64,000 nt of DNA from Rhizobiaceae bacterium (lineage in GTDB: Bacteria > Pseudomonadota > Alphaproteobacteria > Rhizobiales > Rhizobiaceae): assembly GCA_017644005.1 (NCBI GenBank), contig JAEPMJ010000005.1:248001-312000 (forward strand), in the 5' to 3' direction. The notes beneath the pieces are model-generated. The model was not told the DNA's origin. It saw only the letters and a list, made by a program, of their open reading frames with translations, and did no database searches. This document shows positions 15,089-23,784 of the stretch, one piece after another (the stretch's first letter is position 1; the number at the start of each line of letters is the position of its first letter). The position numbers were made by a program, and so were the translations under genes.

Positions 15089-16153
15089 ATGAACATTTTT
15101 ACTACCGCTCTCGCCATCATTGCCGGCCTCATGCTCGTTCTTGCGGGGACGACACGTTTCTGTGTGTGGCTGATCGAGAAGCGCAATCCACCCGTCGGTA
15201 GTTTCGCCACGGTGCGCGACACGCGCGTGCACCATGTGCATGTGCCCGCGGAAAAACCGACGCTCCCGCCCATCGTCTTTATTCACGGTGCCAGCGGCAA
15301 CCTGCTCGACCAGATGCTGCCGATTCGAACCGAGCTGGAAGGAAAGGCGGAGATGCTCTTCTTCGACCGTCCAGGGCACGGGTGGTCGTCACGCGGGCCG
15401 GACAATGCAAATCCTCGCGCACAGTCGCACACGATCGCAGCGCTGATGGACGAACTGGGTATCGACCGGGCAATCATCGTCGGACACTCGTTCGGGGGTG
15501 GCATTGCGGCTACCTTTGCACTGGAACATCCGGGCAGGACGCTGGGCCTGGTGTTCGTGGCTCCGGCGAGCCATCCATGGCCGGGCGGCGGAACCTCCTG
15601 GTACTACGATCTGACGACGGTGCCGGTGATCGGCCGCCTTTTCTCCGAAACGCTCTCCCTGCCGGCGGGCTGGCTGCGGGTGGCCGCGGCCACCGACTGC
15701 GTCTTCGCGCCCAATCCGGTTCCCGAGCGCTACAATCAGGATGCGGCCATCGAGCTTGTGCTGCGCCCATCTGCCTTCCGCGCAAACGCCGCCGACGTCA
15801 AAAGCCTGTTTCCGCATGTCAGCCAGGCGGCGAAGCGCTACGGTGAAATCAACGTGCCGGCGATCGTGATTTCCGGCGACAGCGATACCGTGGTCTATGA
15901 AGAGATTCACTCGGTCGGGCTTGGGCGCGACATCCCGGACGCTGAGCTGATCTGGGTCCGGAATCTCGGCCATAAGCCGGACTGGATAGCACCTGACCTC
16001 GTTGCTGCGGCGATCGCAAAGGCTGCGGGTCAGGCGGTCGACCTTAACGCAGCTGCGATTGCCGTGGAAAGCCGGATTGCCGGACACGCGTTCGGGCCGG
16101 TCGAGCGCTGCAGGGACGAGAAGCCGCCGCTTGCGGCGGCATCGAGCGGCTGA
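15089..16153 (+). CDS. alpha/beta-fold hydrolase with N-terminal membrane anchor
   Basis: The 354-residue protein has a hydrophobic segment at residues 5-25 that anchors it in the membrane or exports it. The catalytic triad is visible: nucleophile Ser in GHSFGGG (near residue 134), Asp in SGDSDTVV (near 270) and His in NLGHKPDW (near 300). The oxyanion-hole segment is IHGASGN. It is an esterase, lipase or haloperoxidase-like enzyme; the sequence does not identify a substrate. It converges on pyk with a 3-bp gap. Confidence 0.85.
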   Translation: MNIFTTALAIIAGLMLVLAGTTRFCVWLIEKRNPPVGSFATVRDTRVHHVHVPAEKPTLPPIVFIHGASGNLLDQMLPIRTELEGKAEMLFFDRPGHGWSSRGPDNANPRAQSHTIAALMDELGIDRAIIVGHSFGGGIAATFALEHPGRTLGLVFVAPASHPWPGGGTSWYYDLTTVPVIGRLFSETLSLPAGWLRVAAATDCVFAPNPVPERYNQDAAIELVLRPSAFRANAADVKSLFPHVSQAAKRYGEINVPAIVISGDSDTVVYEEIHSVGLGRDIPDAELIWVRNLGHKPDWIAPDLVAAAIAKAAGQAVDLNAAAIAVESRIAGHAFGPVERCRDEKPPLAAASSG

Positions 16154-16156
16154 AGC

Positions 16157-17593
16157 CTAGGCGCTGCTCAGCCCGTCCGAACCGATAAAGGCGATGCGCA
16201 GCATGTTGGTTGCGCCAGGTGTCCTCAATGGTACGCCGGCGGTGATGATGACGCGGTCGCCCGGACGGCCGAATTCTTCCTCATAGGCAATGCGACATGC
16301 GCGATCGACCATGTCGTCGAGATCGACGGCGTCGGGCGAAATCACGCAGTGCGTGCCCCAGACCAGCGACAGGCGGCGTGCGGTGTCCGGCACGGGCGAA
16401 AGCGCGATGATGGGCACCAGCGGGCGCTCTCGCGCTGCGCGCAGTCCCGTGGTGCCAGATGACGTGTACGTCACGATCGCGGACAGGTTCAGCGTTTCGG
16501 CAATCTGCCGGGCGCCGGCGGAAATGACATCGGCGCCGGTTGCCTCAGGCTCGGAGCGCTGGGCGTGAATAATGCCGGGGTAAAGCGGATCACGCTCAAC
16601 CTGTTCGGCAATCGCATTCATCATCTGTACGGCTTCGACAGGGTATTGCCCGGCAGCCGATTCCGCCGAGAGCATGATTGCATCGGCACCCTCGAATACG
16701 GCTATCGAAACGTCGGATACCTCGGCGCGCGTCGGCACCGGGGCGCTGATCATCGATTCCAGCATCTGCGTTGCGATGACCACCGGCTTGCCGGCCTTGC
16801 GGGCGGCGCGGGTGATCTGTTTCTGGATGCCCGGAACCGATTCCAGCGGCATCTCGACGCCGAGGTCGCCGCGCGCCACCATCAGCGCGTCGGACAGTTC
16901 GATGATCTCGGCCAGCCGGGCCACAGCCTGCGGCTTCTCGATCTTGGACAGGAGCAATGCACGGCCGCGAGCGATCTTGCGCACTTCCGCCAGATCTTCC
17001 GGGCGCTGGATGAAGGACAGCGCTATCCAGTTCACACCGGTTTCGAGCACAGCCTCAAGGTCGGAGCGATCCTTGTCGGTCAGCGCGCCGACCGGCAGGT
17101 CGGTGTCGGGCAGGCTGACGCCCTTCCGGTCGGAAATCTTGCGGCCGGTCACGACCCTGGTTCGTATCTGCCGGCCGTCGTTTTCCTCGCATACGAGGTG
17201 GAGCCGGCCATCGTCGATCAGAAGCCGATGACCGGCTTCGACGGATTTCAGAATTTCTGGATGCGGCAGGTGAACGCGCGTGGTGTCGCCGGGGGCAGGG
17301 TTATCGTCGAGCGTGAAGGTCTGTCCCGGCTCAAGTTCGACTGCGCCGTCGGCGAAGGTGCCGACGCGCAGCTTCGGGCCCTGAAGGTCGGCCAGAATGC
17401 CGATCGGGCGCCCAACCTCCTTTTCCACATTGCGGATGCGCGATACCAGCGTGCGCATCAGCTTGTGATCGGCATGGCTCATATTGATGCGGAAGACATC
17501 GGCGCCGGCTTCGAACAGTTCACGGATTTTCGGCTCTTCCGATGAAGCCGGCCCGAGAGTTGCTAGTATCTTGACCTTGCGGCTGCGCCTCAT
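16157..17593 (-). CDS. pyk: pyruvate kinase
   Basis: The 478-residue protein catalyses the last step of glycolysis (phosphoenolpyruvate and ADP to pyruvate and ATP). Visible features are the start KILATLGPASS, the K+/substrate segment RINMSHADH, the active-site Lys signature LLSKIEKPQAV, and the Mg/PEP segment DALMVARGDLGVEMP. The family length is complete. Its start codon overlaps the stop of the upstream DUF1036 gene, so both are in one operon. Confidence 0.96.
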   Translation of the reverse strand: MRRSRKVKILATLGPASSEEPKIRELFEAGADVFRINMSHADHKLMRTLVSRIRNVEKEVGRPIGILADLQGPKLRVGTFADGAVELEPGQTFTLDDNPAPGDTTRVHLPHPEILKSVEAGHRLLIDDGRLHLVCEENDGRQIRTRVVTGRKISDRKGVSLPDTDLPVGALTDKDRSDLEAVLETGVNWIALSFIQRPEDLAEVRKIARGRALLLSKIEKPQAVARLAEIIELSDALMVARGDLGVEMPLESVPGIQKQITRAARKAGKPVVIATQMLESMISAPVPTRAEVSDVSIAVFEGADAIMLSAESAAGQYPVEAVQMMNAIAEQVERDPLYPGIIHAQRSEPEATGADVISAGARQIAETLNLSAIVTYTSSGTTGLRAARERPLVPIIALSPVPDTARRLSLVWGTHCVISPDAVDLDDMVDRACRIAYEEEFGRPGDRVIITAGVPLRTPGATNMLRIAFIGSDGLSSA

Positions 17594-18078
17594 TCCGTTC
17601 CCGTTCCAGCCAGACCAGCTGCGCCGGCGCCTGCGGGCCCGTCGGTCAGCTGCACCATCCAGCTTGTTTGTTCGCCAGTGTCATATTCTTCAAAGCCGGC
17701 GCGCTGAAAGCCGCGCGCGAAACAGTCGTTAACGCCGGCAATCTTGAATTCGCGCTCGGCCACGCACATGCTGATAGGACCTTCCCAGCGACCGCCGCGC
17801 TCGGCGTCTTCCGCATACAGGTAATAGTAGCGCGAAGCCAGCGGCCCCTCGATGAGTGTCTTGCAGGTCGAGGCATCGACATGCCACCAGCCCTCTGTGA
17901 TCCAGCCGGTGCTTGCGCGGTAGCCGATCGCAACGCCGACCAGTGCCTGCGTGGCATTGCAGACCCGAAAATCGGCTCTTGCCTTGTCCGTGCTGGCGAC
18001 CAGCGCCGCACCGGCAAGCAGCGACAGGCAGGCCGCCCCGGCCAATCGGACCAGCACCGGCCTCAGGAACGGGACCAT
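17590..18078 (-). CDS. DUF1036 family secreted protein
   Basis: This encodes 162 residues from the ATG at 18078 (AAGG upstream); an ATG at 18108 is an alternative. A signal peptide (residues 1-36, ending KARADF) precedes a domain with FRVCNATQALVGVAIGYR and GWWHVDASTCKTLIEGPL, the DUF1036 pattern with paired cysteines. Members are periplasmic and of unknown role. It overlaps pyk by 4 bases. Confidence 0.85.
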   Translation of the reverse strand: MVPFLRPVLVRLAGAACLSLLAGAALVASTDKARADFRVCNATQALVGVAIGYRASTGWITEGWWHVDASTCKTLIEGPLASRYYYLYAEDAERGGRWEGPISMCVAEREFKIAGVNDCFARGFQRAGFEEYDTGEQTSWMVQLTDGPAGAGAAGLAGTGTE

Positions 18079-18235
18079 GCGCAAACCTTCGGAATTCGAA
18101 ACCTGCATTCGTGACGAATCCTTTTCTGCAAAGTACCGGAACATGTCAACGCGGCGCACCCCAAGCGGCCAAGCCAAGTTCCCCTGTTGCGGCACAAGCT
18201 TGGCCAAACAACGGCATTGCACGCAAGGCCCGATC

Positions 18236-19087
18236 ATGGGAATGAAGCGCGTTCCCCAACGCCGAGAGTTGCCACGCCAAATGGACGCGACTGCCGAATT
18301 TGCGCCCTTCGAAACGATTGCCGGCGACGCTTCGCTGGGTCTCGTACTCGTGGCCGATCACGCAAAGCGGGCGCTGCCGGCGGAGTATGGCGATCTGGGG
18401 TTGCCGGCCAGTGAGTTCGACCGGCACATCGCCTATGACATCGGCGTTGAAGCCGTGACGCGGATGCTGGCCGAGCTTACCGGCGCGCCGGCTGTGCTCG
18501 GCGGCTTCTCGCGGCTTCTGATCGACCCGAACCGCGGCGAGGATGATCCGACGCTGATCCGCCAGATCTATGACGGGACAATCGTTCCGGGCAATTACCC
18601 GATGCAGCCGGAGGAGCGCGAGCGGCGGCTTGAGCGCTACTACCGGCCCTATCACGCGGCCGTCTCGGCGCTTGTCGGGCATGTCGCCGAGGCGGCGGAT
18701 TGCGCGCCGTTTGTATTTTCGGTCCACTCTTTCACGCCGCGTATGCTGAACCGGCAGCGGCCCTGGCAGGTTGGCGTGTTGTGGGACAGCGATCCGCGCG
18801 CGCCGAAGGCGCTGCTCGATATGCTGGCAGCGGACAGTTCGCTGACCGTCGGGGACAACGAGCCCTATGATGGCGCGCTGCGCGGCGACACCATGTTCCG
18901 CCATTGCATCGTTCCTGGCATCGCGCATGCTCTCATCGAGATCAGGCAGGATCTGATTGCCGATGAAGCGGGAGCGGCCGAATGGGCGGAGCGGCTGACG
19001 CCGATGCTTGACGCCATCAACCGTCAACCCGATATCCATCAATACAGGCAGTTCGGCTCACGAACCGGGCCGGTGCCGCAGAGTTGA
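18236..19087 (+). CDS. N-formylglutamate amidohydrolase family protein
   Basis: This encodes 283 residues from the ATG at 18236 (AAGG eight bases upstream). The family hydrolyses N-formyl-L-glutamate or related amides at the end of histidine breakdown, using a zinc site. Matching segments are VADHAKRALPAEY, DRHIAYDIGVEAVTRML, FSRLLIDPNRGEDD, SVHSFTP and DNEPYDG. No hut genes are next to it, so the real substrate may differ. DUF1244 follows 12 bp downstream on the same strand. Confidence 0.85.
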   Translation: MGMKRVPQRRELPRQMDATAEFAPFETIAGDASLGLVLVADHAKRALPAEYGDLGLPASEFDRHIAYDIGVEAVTRMLAELTGAPAVLGGFSRLLIDPNRGEDDPTLIRQIYDGTIVPGNYPMQPEERERRLERYYRPYHAAVSALVGHVAEAADCAPFVFSVHSFTPRMLNRQRPWQVGVLWDSDPRAPKALLDMLAADSSLTVGDNEPYDGALRGDTMFRHCIVPGIAHALIEIRQDLIADEAGAAEWAERLTPMLDAINRQPDIHQYRQFGSRTGPVPQS

Positions 19088-19099
19088 AGGGAGGCGAAC

Positions 19100-19408
19100 A
19101 TGGCCGAACTGACAAAAGAGCAGCAGACCGAATTGGAAGCCGCCGCGTTCCGCAGACTTGTCACGCATCTGCGTGAACGTACCGACGTTCAGAACATCGA
19201 TCTGATGAATCTTGCGGGCTTTTGCCGCAACTGTCTTTCCAACTGGTATCGGGACGCTGCGGAAGCCGAGGGTATTGCGCTCGACAAGGCGGAATCACGT
19301 GAGATCATCTACGGGATGCCTTACGACAAATGGCGGGCGAAGTACCAAACCGAAGCGCCGGCCGAGAAACAGGCCGCATTCGAGCAAAACCGACCGAAAG
19401 GTCACTGA
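19100..19408 (+). CDS. DUF1244 family protein
   Basis: This encodes 102 residues. The central segment DLMNLAGFCRNCLSNWYRDAA with a CxxC pair is the hallmark of DUF1244, common in proteobacteria and of unknown function. The CRNC could bind a metal or form a disulfide. It is preceded by GGGAGG and follows the amidohydrolase gene by 12 bp, so the two probably form an operon. Confidence 0.88.
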   Translation: MAELTKEQQTELEAAAFRRLVTHLRERTDVQNIDLMNLAGFCRNCLSNWYRDAAEAEGIALDKAESREIIYGMPYDKWRAKYQTEAPAEKQAAFEQNRPKGH

Positions 19409-19515
19409 ATTTGTAGAAGCTTCACCCGCCGCCTTGACCGCGCTGGTCCGCTGCGGCAATCCGGTGGCGATATGGCCGCTGACCCATGCGGCCGGTACAA
19501 GTTTCGGAGCAGGAT

Positions 19516-19782
19516 GTGGCAGACGACGAGATCACCAACGAAACCGCGCAGACAGTGGCCGCCGGACAGTTGCGGGCGTTCATCGAGCGCATCGAGCGCC
19601 TCGAGGAAGACAAGAAAACCGTCGCGGACGACATCAAGGAGGTTTATGCCGAGCTCAAGGGCAATGGCTACGACACCAAGGCCGTCCGGACCCTCGTGCG
19701 ACTGAGGAAGAAGGACCAGGCGGAACGACAGGAGGAAGAGGCGGTGCTCGATCTCTACAAAGCCGCGCTGGGCATGGCCTGA
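19516..19782 (+). CDS. gapR: GapR family nucleoid-associated protein (DUF2312)
   Basis: This encodes 88 residues from the GTG at 19516, chosen because GGAG precedes it and homologues begin MADDEI; an ATG ten codons upstream is less likely. The sequence has [34 protein letters not shown] and ends LYKAALGMA, the DUF2312 pattern. GapR of Caulobacter binds overtwisted, AT-rich DNA as a clamp and assists replication and chromosome segregation. The gene lies 7 bp before the M20 peptidase gene. Confidence 0.88.
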   Translation: MADDEITNETAQTVAAGQLRAFIERIERLEEDKKTVADDIKEVYAELKGNGYDTKAVRTLVRLRKKDQAERQEEEAVLDLYKAALGMA

Positions 19783-19788
19783 CGCCCT

Positions 19789-20958
19789 ATGCCGGTCCTT
19801 AACCGAGCGGCGGAGCTGCATGACGAGGTGGCCGGCTGGCGCCGGCACATCCATGCACATCCCGAACTCGGTTTCGAACTTCCCCAGACTGCGAATTTTG
19901 TCGCCGACCGGTTGCGCGAGTTCGGCTGCGATCAGGTCGAGACCGGTGTCGGGCAATCGGGAATCGTCGCGGTCATCAGGGGCAGTCGCGGCGAAGGTCC
20001 GGCAATCGGCCTCAGGGCCGACATGGACGCATTGCCGATCGTCGAAACAAGCGGAGCGGGGCACGCGTCAGGCACGCGGGGAATCATGCATGCCTGCGGC
20101 CATGACGGGCACACTGCGATGCTGCTGGGCGCCGCCAAATATCTTGCCGAGACCCGCAATTTCGCTGGAACCTGCGTGCTGATCTTTCAGCCGGCAGAGG
20201 AGATCGGCCAGGGCGCCAAGGCGATGATCGGGGACGGCATGCTCGAGCGATTTGGCATCGAGCGGGTCTTTGGAATGCACAACCTGCCGGGGCTGAAGGA
20301 AGGTACCTTCGCAATCAAACCCGCCGGCATTATGGGGTCGGTGTCGCGCTTCACACTCAAGGTCAAAGGTGTCGGCGGCCATGCGGCGCGGCCCAATGTG
20401 ACTGTCGATCCCATCGTTGTGGCAAGCCAGATCATCCTTGCGTTGCAAACCATCGTCAGCCGCAATACGGACCCGGTATCGCCGGTGGTTGTTTCCGTCA
20501 CCAGCATTGCTGCCGGAACGGCGTTCAACATCATTCCCGAACAGGCGGAGATGCTTGGCACCGTGCGTACGCTCGAGGCCGCGCAGGTCGAGCAGACGCG
20601 TGCTGCAATCGAACGGGTCACACGAGGTATCGCCACGGCGCATGGTGCGACAGTCGCGTTCGAATTCGACAACCCTGCCAGTGTGACGTTCAACCACAGC
20701 GCCGAAACCGACCTTGCGGCGCAGGTCGCGGCGGATGTTGCCGGCGAAACGGGCATCGACCGGGAAGCCAGGCCAGTTCTCGCGGGCGAGGATTTCTCGC
20801 ACATGCTCGTCGCGCGGCCGGGCGCGCTCATCTTCATAGGCAATGGCAAGAGTGCAGGACTGCATCATCCGGCCTACGATTTCAACGATGCCATCATTCC
20901 GCAGGGTATCAGCTACTGGGTGCGGCTGACCGAGGCGGCGCTGAAGCCAGCCTCCTAG
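19789..20958 (+). CDS. M20 family amidohydrolase (hippurate hydrolase type)
   Basis: The 389-residue protein is a zinc-dependent amidohydrolase that cleaves N-acyl amino acids or similar amides. Metal and catalytic segments are RADMDALPI, MHACGHDGHTAML and QPAEEIGQGA; a dimerisation domain lies in the middle and the final ligand in AGEDFSHML. The exact substrate cannot be read. It is one of two M20 enzymes in the window (the other is at 62165). The 3' end overlaps the convergent VWA gene by 4 bases. Confidence 0.88.
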   Translation: MPVLNRAAELHDEVAGWRRHIHAHPELGFELPQTANFVADRLREFGCDQVETGVGQSGIVAVIRGSRGEGPAIGLRADMDALPIVETSGAGHASGTRGIMHACGHDGHTAMLLGAAKYLAETRNFAGTCVLIFQPAEEIGQGAKAMIGDGMLERFGIERVFGMHNLPGLKEGTFAIKPAGIMGSVSRFTLKVKGVGGHAARPNVTVDPIVVASQIILALQTIVSRNTDPVSPVVVSVTSIAAGTAFNIIPEQAEMLGTVRTLEAAQVEQTRAAIERVTRGIATAHGATVAFEFDNPASVTFNHSAETDLAAQVAADVAGETGIDREARPVLAGEDFSHMLVARPGALIFIGNGKSAGLHHPAYDFNDAIIPQGISYWVRLTEAALKPAS

Positions 20959-22145
20959 TGCTTCCTTGAAAGTTCCTTCGTCGCCTGTTCCAGACCCGAC
21001 AGGGTGAGCGGATACATGCGGTTGGCAAAAAGCTCGCGGATCATCTGGATGGAATGCGTGTAGCCCCAGTGCTTCTCTCGGATCGGATTGATCCACACCG
21101 CGTTCGGCCAGTGTTCGAGCACGCGGCTCAGCCATACGGCGCCCGGCTCCGCATTCCAGTGTTCCACAGAACCGCCGGGATAGGCGATCTCGTAGGGGCT
21201 CATGGAAGCATCGCCGACAAAGACCACCTTGTAATCGGAACCGTATTTGTGAAGCACGTCGAGGGTGGGTGTGACTTCGGCATGGCGGCGGCGATTGTCC
21301 TTCCACAGACCCTCATAGAGGCAGTTGTGGAAGTAGAAATATTCGAGCTGCCGGAACTCTGCCCGGGCGGCCGAGAACAGCTCCTCGACAACGCGGATGT
21401 GATCGTCCATCGAGCCGCCGACATCGAAGAACATCAGCAGCTTTACCGCGTTGCGGCGCTCGGGCCGGGTCTTGACGTCGAGATAGCCGTGCTCGGCAGT
21501 GGCGTGGATGGTGCCCGGCAGGTCGAGTTCCTCGTCGGCGCCCTCGCGCACCCAGCGGCGAAGCCTCTTGAGTGCGACCTTGATGTTGCGGGTACCGATT
21601 TCGACCTGGTCGTCGAAATTCCTGAACTCGCGCTTGTCCCAGACCTTCACCGCGCGGCGATGGCGCGATTCATGCTGGCCGATGCGGATGCCTTCGGGAT
21701 TGTAGCCATAGGCGCCGAACGGAGACGTGCCGGCGGTGCCGATCCATTTCGAGCCGCCCTGATGGCGGCCCTTTTGTTCCTCGAGCCGCTTCTTCAGTGT
21801 CTCCATCAGCTTCTCGAACCCGCCAAGGGATTCGACCAGCTTCTTCTCTTCCTCGGTGAGGTGCTTTTCGGCGAGCCGCCGCAGCCACTCCTCGGGCAGG
21901 TTCCCGATATCGATCGCGGCCTCGCCTGAAACGGCCTCCAGCCCCTTGAAGACGTGAGCAAACACCTGATCGAAACGATCGATATGGCGTTCGTCCTTCA
22001 CCAGTGCGGAGCGGGCGAGAAAGTAGAAACCCTCGACATCATAGTCGACCAGCCGCGCATCCATGCCTTCGAGCAGGCTCAGATATTCGCGCAGCGACAC
22101 CGGAACCCTGGCGGCCTTGAGCTCGAGGAAGAAGGGAATGAACAT
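20955..22145 (-). CDS. VWA domain protein, CoxE-like
   Basis: The 396-residue protein has an N-terminal helical region (FIPFFLELKAARVPVSLREYL), a basic middle and a C-terminal von Willebrand A domain with a MIDAS-type metal motif DVGGSMDDH. The last part includes VWLSRVLEHWPNAVWINP. CoxE-like proteins normally work with a MoxR AAA+ ATPase to load metals or remodel complexes. No MoxR gene is adjacent here. The specific target is unknown. Confidence 0.8.
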   Translation of the reverse strand: MFIPFFLELKAARVPVSLREYLSLLEGMDARLVDYDVEGFYFLARSALVKDERHIDRFDQVFAHVFKGLEAVSGEAAIDIGNLPEEWLRRLAEKHLTEEEKKLVESLGGFEKLMETLKKRLEEQKGRHQGGSKWIGTAGTSPFGAYGYNPEGIRIGQHESRHRRAVKVWDKREFRNFDDQVEIGTRNIKVALKRLRRWVREGADEELDLPGTIHATAEHGYLDVKTRPERRNAVKLLMFFDVGGSMDDHIRVVEELFSAARAEFRQLEYFYFHNCLYEGLWKDNRRRHAEVTPTLDVLHKYGSDYKVVFVGDASMSPYEIAYPGGSVEHWNAEPGAVWLSRVLEHWPNAVWINPIREKHWGYTHSIQMIRELFANRMYPLTLSGLEQATKELSRKH

Positions 22146-22185
22146 GGCAACCGGTTAGCACACCGCCGGACCGCCGCGAAGCCCG

Positions 22186-23064
22186 TCAGGCCTCTTCAGG
22201 CGCGCCCTGCCGTCGGTTGTAGGCCCAGACGAAGGCGGCGGCCGTGATGTAGGCGATGACGCCATAGAGTGCCGGCGGGATCGCCATTTCGGCATTGTTG
22301 AGCAGATACTCGCTGAGCGCCAGGGTGATGACGATCGCCGCGTTGTGGATGCTGATGCTCATGGCCAGCGCCACGGCCTGCGGGCGGTCCACCCCGGCCA
22401 TGCGCGGCACGAGGTAGCCCACGGCCAGCGTGGCCAGATTGAACAACAGCACGATGGCGCCCAGTACAGGAGCCCAGACCAGAACGACCGACCACTGGCC
22501 GACGATGGCGAAAATGACGACGGCAGCAAGGAACACCATGGCTAGCACTTTCACCGGCCGGTCGAGACGGCGCGCAAGTGCGGGGTAACGGCTGTTGATG
22601 AGTACGCCGATCATGGCCGGCAGGATGGCGACCGCGAAGAACTGCAGGATCTGCATGACGCCGAGATAGACTGCGCCGCCCTCGCCGTAAAAAAGCAGCA
22701 TGGAGCCGTTGGAAAACAGCGGAATGGTGGCGATGGCCAGCAGGGTGGTGACCGCCGCGAAGGTGAGGCTGAGCGCGACATCGCCGCGGGCAAGGTGCGT
22801 GTAGATGGTGGCCGAGGTGCCGGCAGGGCTTGCGGCCAGAAGCATCATGCCCACAGCGGCGGCGGGCGAGAGGTTCATGGCCCACACCAGGGCGAGGCAC
22901 ACGATCGGCAGGATGACGAGGTGACAGGCGAGGCCGATGACGACCGGTTTCGGCCGCGACAGGAACTTGGTGAAGTCCTCGAGTTTCAAGGACAGGCCAA
23001 GCCCCAGCATGATGATGATGAGTGCCACGGGAAGGCCGATGGTGAGGAGCGGGCTGGCTTGCAT
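22186..23064 (-). CDS. bile acid:sodium symporter family transporter (BASS)
   Basis: The 292-residue protein has about nine or ten hydrophobic helices. It is sodium-coupled in known members and moves organic acids, steroids or pantothenate precursors; the substrate here is unknown. Characteristic segments are LLAASPAGTSATIYTHLARGD and ALAMSISIHNAAIVITLAL (the second crossover helix). It is a single minus-strand gene between the VWA and acetyltransferase genes. Confidence 0.85.
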   Translation of the reverse strand: MQASPLLTIGLPVALIIIMLGLGLSLKLEDFTKFLSRPKPVVIGLACHLVILPIVCLALVWAMNLSPAAAVGMMLLAASPAGTSATIYTHLARGDVALSLTFAAVTTLLAIATIPLFSNGSMLLFYGEGGAVYLGVMQILQFFAVAILPAMIGVLINSRYPALARRLDRPVKVLAMVFLAAVVIFAIVGQWSVVLVWAPVLGAIVLLFNLATLAVGYLVPRMAGVDRPQAVALAMSISIHNAAIVITLALSEYLLNNAEMAIPPALYGVIAYITAAAFVWAYNRRQGAPEEA

Positions 23065-23134
23065 GGGGTCACCGAATCGCTGCGCGGGCGGCAGTATACC
23101 ACGCTACCTGAAGGCGCGGGATCAGCCAGCCGCT

Positions 23135-23581
23135 TTATGCAAGGTTGTAGCGGATGAAGCCGTGATGTTTGGCCACCCGGTCATAGAGCCGGCGCGCGGT
23201 GGCATTGGTCTCGTGCGTCATCCAGTAGACATTGGTGATGCCGCGCCCGGCCGCCGCCTTTCCGACCGCAGCGATGAGGGCCGCGCCGACGCCGGCGCCG
23301 CGCGCTTCGGGAGCGGTGAACAGATCCTGCAGATAGCAGTTGTTGGCGACGGTCCAGGTGGTGCGGTGATCCATGTAGTGCACGAGGCCGACGGGCCTGC
23401 CGTCGAGCAGGGCGAGGAAGCCGCGCGGCTCATATTCGCCCGGCGTGAACAACCTCTCCCATGTCGTGGCGTAGACCTCCTCCGGCTTCTCGGTTTCATA
23501 GAAGGTGAGATAGGCGGTCCACAGCTCGCGCCAGGCGGCGTGATCCGACTTTTCCAGCGGGCGGATGACGAGATCGGGCAT
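23135..23581 (-). CDS. GNAT family N-acetyltransferase
   Basis: This encodes 148 residues from the ATG at 23581 (AAAGGAG nine bases upstream). The acetyl-CoA pyrophosphate loop is APEARGAGVGAALIAAV, preceded by the beta-strand segment CYLQDLFT and followed by VYWMTHETNATARRLYDRVAKHHGF, typical of GNAT. The acceptor is unknown. A repeat-rich 200-bp gap lies upstream. Confidence 0.88.
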   Translation of the reverse strand: MPDLVIRPLEKSDHAAWRELWTAYLTFYETEKPEEVYATTWERLFTPGEYEPRGFLALLDGRPVGLVHYMDHRTTWTVANNCYLQDLFTAPEARGAGVGAALIAAVGKAAAGRGITNVYWMTHETNATARRLYDRVAKHHGFIRYNLA

Positions 23582-23623
23582 GGCGGGGGCTCCTTTCGGC
23601 CTTTTTTGTCGCTCACGCGCTAT

Positions 23624-23695
23624 TCGTTGCTTCGCAACGGCGCTCCGCGAGGGCGCCGGATTTCCGGCGGCCGGCGGTCGCCGGCTTGTTGGCGG
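23624..23695. repeat. cluster of short palindromes (REP-like)
   Basis: CGTTGC-TTC-GCAACG (23625-23639) and CGCCGGA-TT-TCCGGCG (23654-23669) are adjacent hairpins in the 203-bp gap between the acetyltransferase and the hypothetical gene. They resemble the short palindromic repeats scattered in rhizobial chromosomes. No gene is seen in this gap. Confidence 0.4.
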
Positions 23696-23784
23696 ACAAT
23701 CGGCACCGTTAGGACGCATGGCACAACGACCATCTCTCCTTTTCTGTTGCACCACCGCTCTGCCCTGCCGGGTTCCGCCGCCGG

